DNA from: Thermodesulfobacteriota bacterium
GTDB lineage: Bacteria > Desulfobacterota > WTBG01 > CAIYCZ01 > CAIRTM01
DNA: 64,000 nt
Assembly (NCBI GenBank): GCA_028278025.1
Contig: JANQFE010000024.1
Span: 115,378 to 179,377 of the forward strand
Direction: 5' to 3'
Shown: positions 63,869 through 64,000 of the stretch, piece by piece
Layout of the letters: each line of letters starts with the position of its first letter
How positions within the stretch are numbered: position 1 is the stretch's first letter
Notes under the pieces: model-generated
The model's input: the letters and a program-made list of their open reading frames with translations, nothing else
The model's database searches: none
What the model was told of the DNA's origin: nothing
Made by a program: the position numbers and the translations under genes

Positions 63869-64000
63869 GACAATTAAAACTGTGGATTTGGAGGTTGGGC
63901 ACGCACCTGTTTGTGCAGCAAGGGCAGTGTGAGCCTCAGCCTGAACTATACTAATAGTCGTTCCAGCGAGCATGTTGCCCGTAGCAAACAAGCAGGTGCG
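63869..64000 (+). repeat. Structured intergenic repeat, family A, copy at window end
   Basis: Near-identical to 36522-36682: GACAATTAAAAC, GGTTGGGCACGCACCTG, GCAAGGGCAGTGTGAGCC, CAGCGAGCATGTTGCCCG, and AGCAGGTGCG, cut by the window. In the 14-bp stem, A at 36557 is C here, and the partner T at 36651 is G: a compensatory change. Confidence 0.88.

Overview
The window looks like a chromosomal segment of a Gram-negative, probably anaerobic bacterium. It has lipoproteins, signal peptides, beta-barrel outer-membrane proteins, a NikKMLQO-type nickel importer, a PPi-type phosphofructokinase and a likely selenoprotein. The gap-pgk-tpiA-secG-tRNA-Leu order and the Nik set resemble Desulfobacterota, but nothing here fixes the phylum. 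No rRNA, CRISPR array or intact insertion sequence was seen.

Layout. 1-1747: 3' part of an SNF2-type helicase gene. 2402-7671: nickel locus, with a porin, NikK/M/L/Q/O and the regulator NikR. 7723-12957: a mobile region. A 20-bp piece of the tRNA-Leu 3' end is duplicated at 8176 and 12872, bracketing a 4.7-kb island. The island carries a DUF4062/RecG-like ATPase gene and a divergent TOTE-type primase-helicase gene. Left of it, a 5' fragment of a group II intron sits directly behind what appears to be the displaced original tRNA-Leu terminator. 12964-18176: secG, tpiA, pgk, gap and pfk, all leftward. 18400-29340: housekeeping and hypothetical genes (mazG, a sodium/solute symporter, VanZ-like, tRNA-Pro, rdgB, a U32-like protein, a BamD-like lipoprotein, aroF, a DUF2723 protein), with many repeats between them. 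29539-37709: rightward genes, including a PQQ dehydrogenase-cupredoxin lipoprotein, a membrane di-iron hydroxylase, a transglutaminase-like protein, a His-rich protein, a permease, a rhodanese with an in-frame TGA (probable selenocysteine), a nicotinamidase and an LEA2 lipoprotein.

37710-38964 is a long non-coding stretch. 38965-53562 is a leftward signalling locus in two transcription units. The first has an ECF-like sigma factor, a zinc-finger anti-sigma-like protein, a cyclase-CHAT-TM-TPR-CsgG fusion, a FadL-like barrel and a CsgG-like lipoprotein, and it ends at a clear terminator at 45289. The second has a TPR membrane protein, a TPR protein, a transmembrane Ser/Thr kinase with an FGE-like domain and a PP2C phosphatase. 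The set suggests envelope sensing joined to nucleotide signalling, proteolysis and protein phosphorylation. 53726-63805: recJ, pgi, then an amino-sugar cluster (left-handed beta-helix protein, glmM, and a giant GlmS-like protein with an unusual insertion).

Three intergenic repeat classes run through the window. The first is a 120-160 bp structured family; two copies differ by a paired (compensatory) substitution in a 14-bp stem. The second is a MITE-like family with TTAACCGC ends and a strong internal hairpin. The third is degenerate word repeats around 13-26 kb that reach into the ends of coding sequences.
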